The translations under genes were made by a program, and so were the position numbers. Shown one piece after another: positions 4,703 through 5,018 of a DNA stretch of 5,018 bases (positions within the stretch are counted from its first letter, which is position 1; the number at the start of each line of letters is the position of its first letter). Source of the stretch: Anaerolineae bacterium (lineage in GTDB: Bacteria; Chloroflexota; Anaerolineae; B4-G1; SLSP01); assembly GCA_021107605.1 (NCBI GenBank), contig JAIOSN010000232.1, positions 1 to 5,018 on the forward strand. The letters run 5' to 3'. Under the pieces are notes generated by a model. That model had not been told where the DNA came from and did not search any database. It worked only from the letters and a program-made list of their open reading frames with translations.

Positions 4703-5018
4703 ATGGCAGATACTGACTTGCATGCCAAACTACAAGAATTGCAGCGTCTGCACGCGGCAGACATCTTGACCGCTGACCTGTATCGCGCCGCGTTGAAAGG
4801 CTTGGGACAAGACCCGGACGCCACCTTCGACCAGCACGGGCAACAGGTACAAACGCAAACCAACGTAGGGCGCGACGTTGTGGCCCTCAACGGTGACGCC
4901 AACATCGTCGGCGACCATAACCGGGTGCTTTACCAGGTTTACCAGATCGCGCCGGGTAGGCCGCGGCTGACCGAGGTGGAGTTCACCAAAGTGTTGAGCG
5001 ATTATCTGGGCTGGGTAC
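4703..5018 (+). CDS. Partial gene; N-terminus resembling STAND/NACHT-type multidomain proteins
   Basis: Reading from ATG 4703 gives 105 residues, open at the right edge. GAGGAG (4692-4697) is 5 bases before this ATG; an in-frame ATG at 4700 sits too close. Residues 5-35 form a predicted amphipathic helix pair (KLQELQRLHAADILTADLYRAAL) resembling the short SHOCT-like helical motif. Residues 44-75 carry a Gly/Asn/Asp-rich stretch (TNVGRDVVALNGDANIVGDHN) with V-x-G-D periodicity, like a small beta turn repeat. Residues 89-105 start a helix (LTEVEFTKVLSDYLGWV). In Chloroflexota and Cyanobacteria I recall this order (helical motif, GD-rich linker, YL-W helix) before NACHT or other STAND NTPase modules. 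No ATPase motif lies within the window, so the family is inference. It could instead precede a SUMF1-like, peptidase or repeat domain. Confidence 0.8.
   Translation, partial: MADTDLHAKLQELQRLHAADILTADLYRAALKGLGQDPDATFDQHGQQVQTQTNVGRDVVALNGDANIVGDHNRVLYQVYQIAPGRPRLTEVEFTKVLSDYLGWV

Overview
The window looks like part of a bacterial chromosome with fairly high GC genes and AT-richer, repeat-laden spacers. A Hanks-type kinase with an extracellular sensor-like domain, an ECF sigma/anti-sigma pair, abundant GTAG-footed REP hairpins, and the start of a protein resembling the N-termini of large STAND/NACHT proteins together suggest Chloroflexota (Anaerolineae or Chloroflexia type). This assignment is inference from gene style only; no marker gene is present.

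Layout. From 1 to 1456 (minus strand) lies a Ser/Thr protein kinase that runs off the left edge: cytoplasmic kinase domain, one membrane helix, then an extracytoplasmic domain resembling DNRLRE/CBM96. Its promoter region (about 1502-1544) carries a near-perfect palindrome over the -10 box. From 1457 to 1823 is a gene-free spacer with two further inverted repeats. From 1824 to 3187 (minus strand) lies a two-gene operon: an ECF sigma factor followed, with overlapping stop and start, by a zinc-finger anti-sigma factor with about five membrane segments. Both ends of this operon are bracketed by the same 15-bp inverted-repeat arms.

From 3188 to 4006 there is no credible gene. This stretch is packed with repeats: palindromic GACCTCnGAGGTC motifs, two copies of a roughly 100-bp element built from them, a cluster of five short hairpins, and an 8-mer periodic pyrimidine tract. 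From 4007 to 4220 (plus strand) is the C-terminal remnant of a REP-associated tyrosine transposase (RAYT). It sits between inverted copies of a GTAG-footed REP hairpin of the kind such enzymes act on. Downstream on the plus strand are a conserved uncharacterised 109-aa protein (4302-4631), another REP, and the first 105 residues of a gene running off the right edge (4703 onward).

Functionally, the kinase and the sigma/anti-sigma operon are two separate envelope-to-cytoplasm signalling devices, and nothing in the sequence links them directly. The right half is an accessory region shaped by REP/RAYT activity, with small genes lying between REPs. The least ordinary content is the decayed RAYT with its hairpin family, the duplicated GACCTC-ended element, the kinase with a DNRLRE-like ectodomain, and the truncated STAND-like gene.
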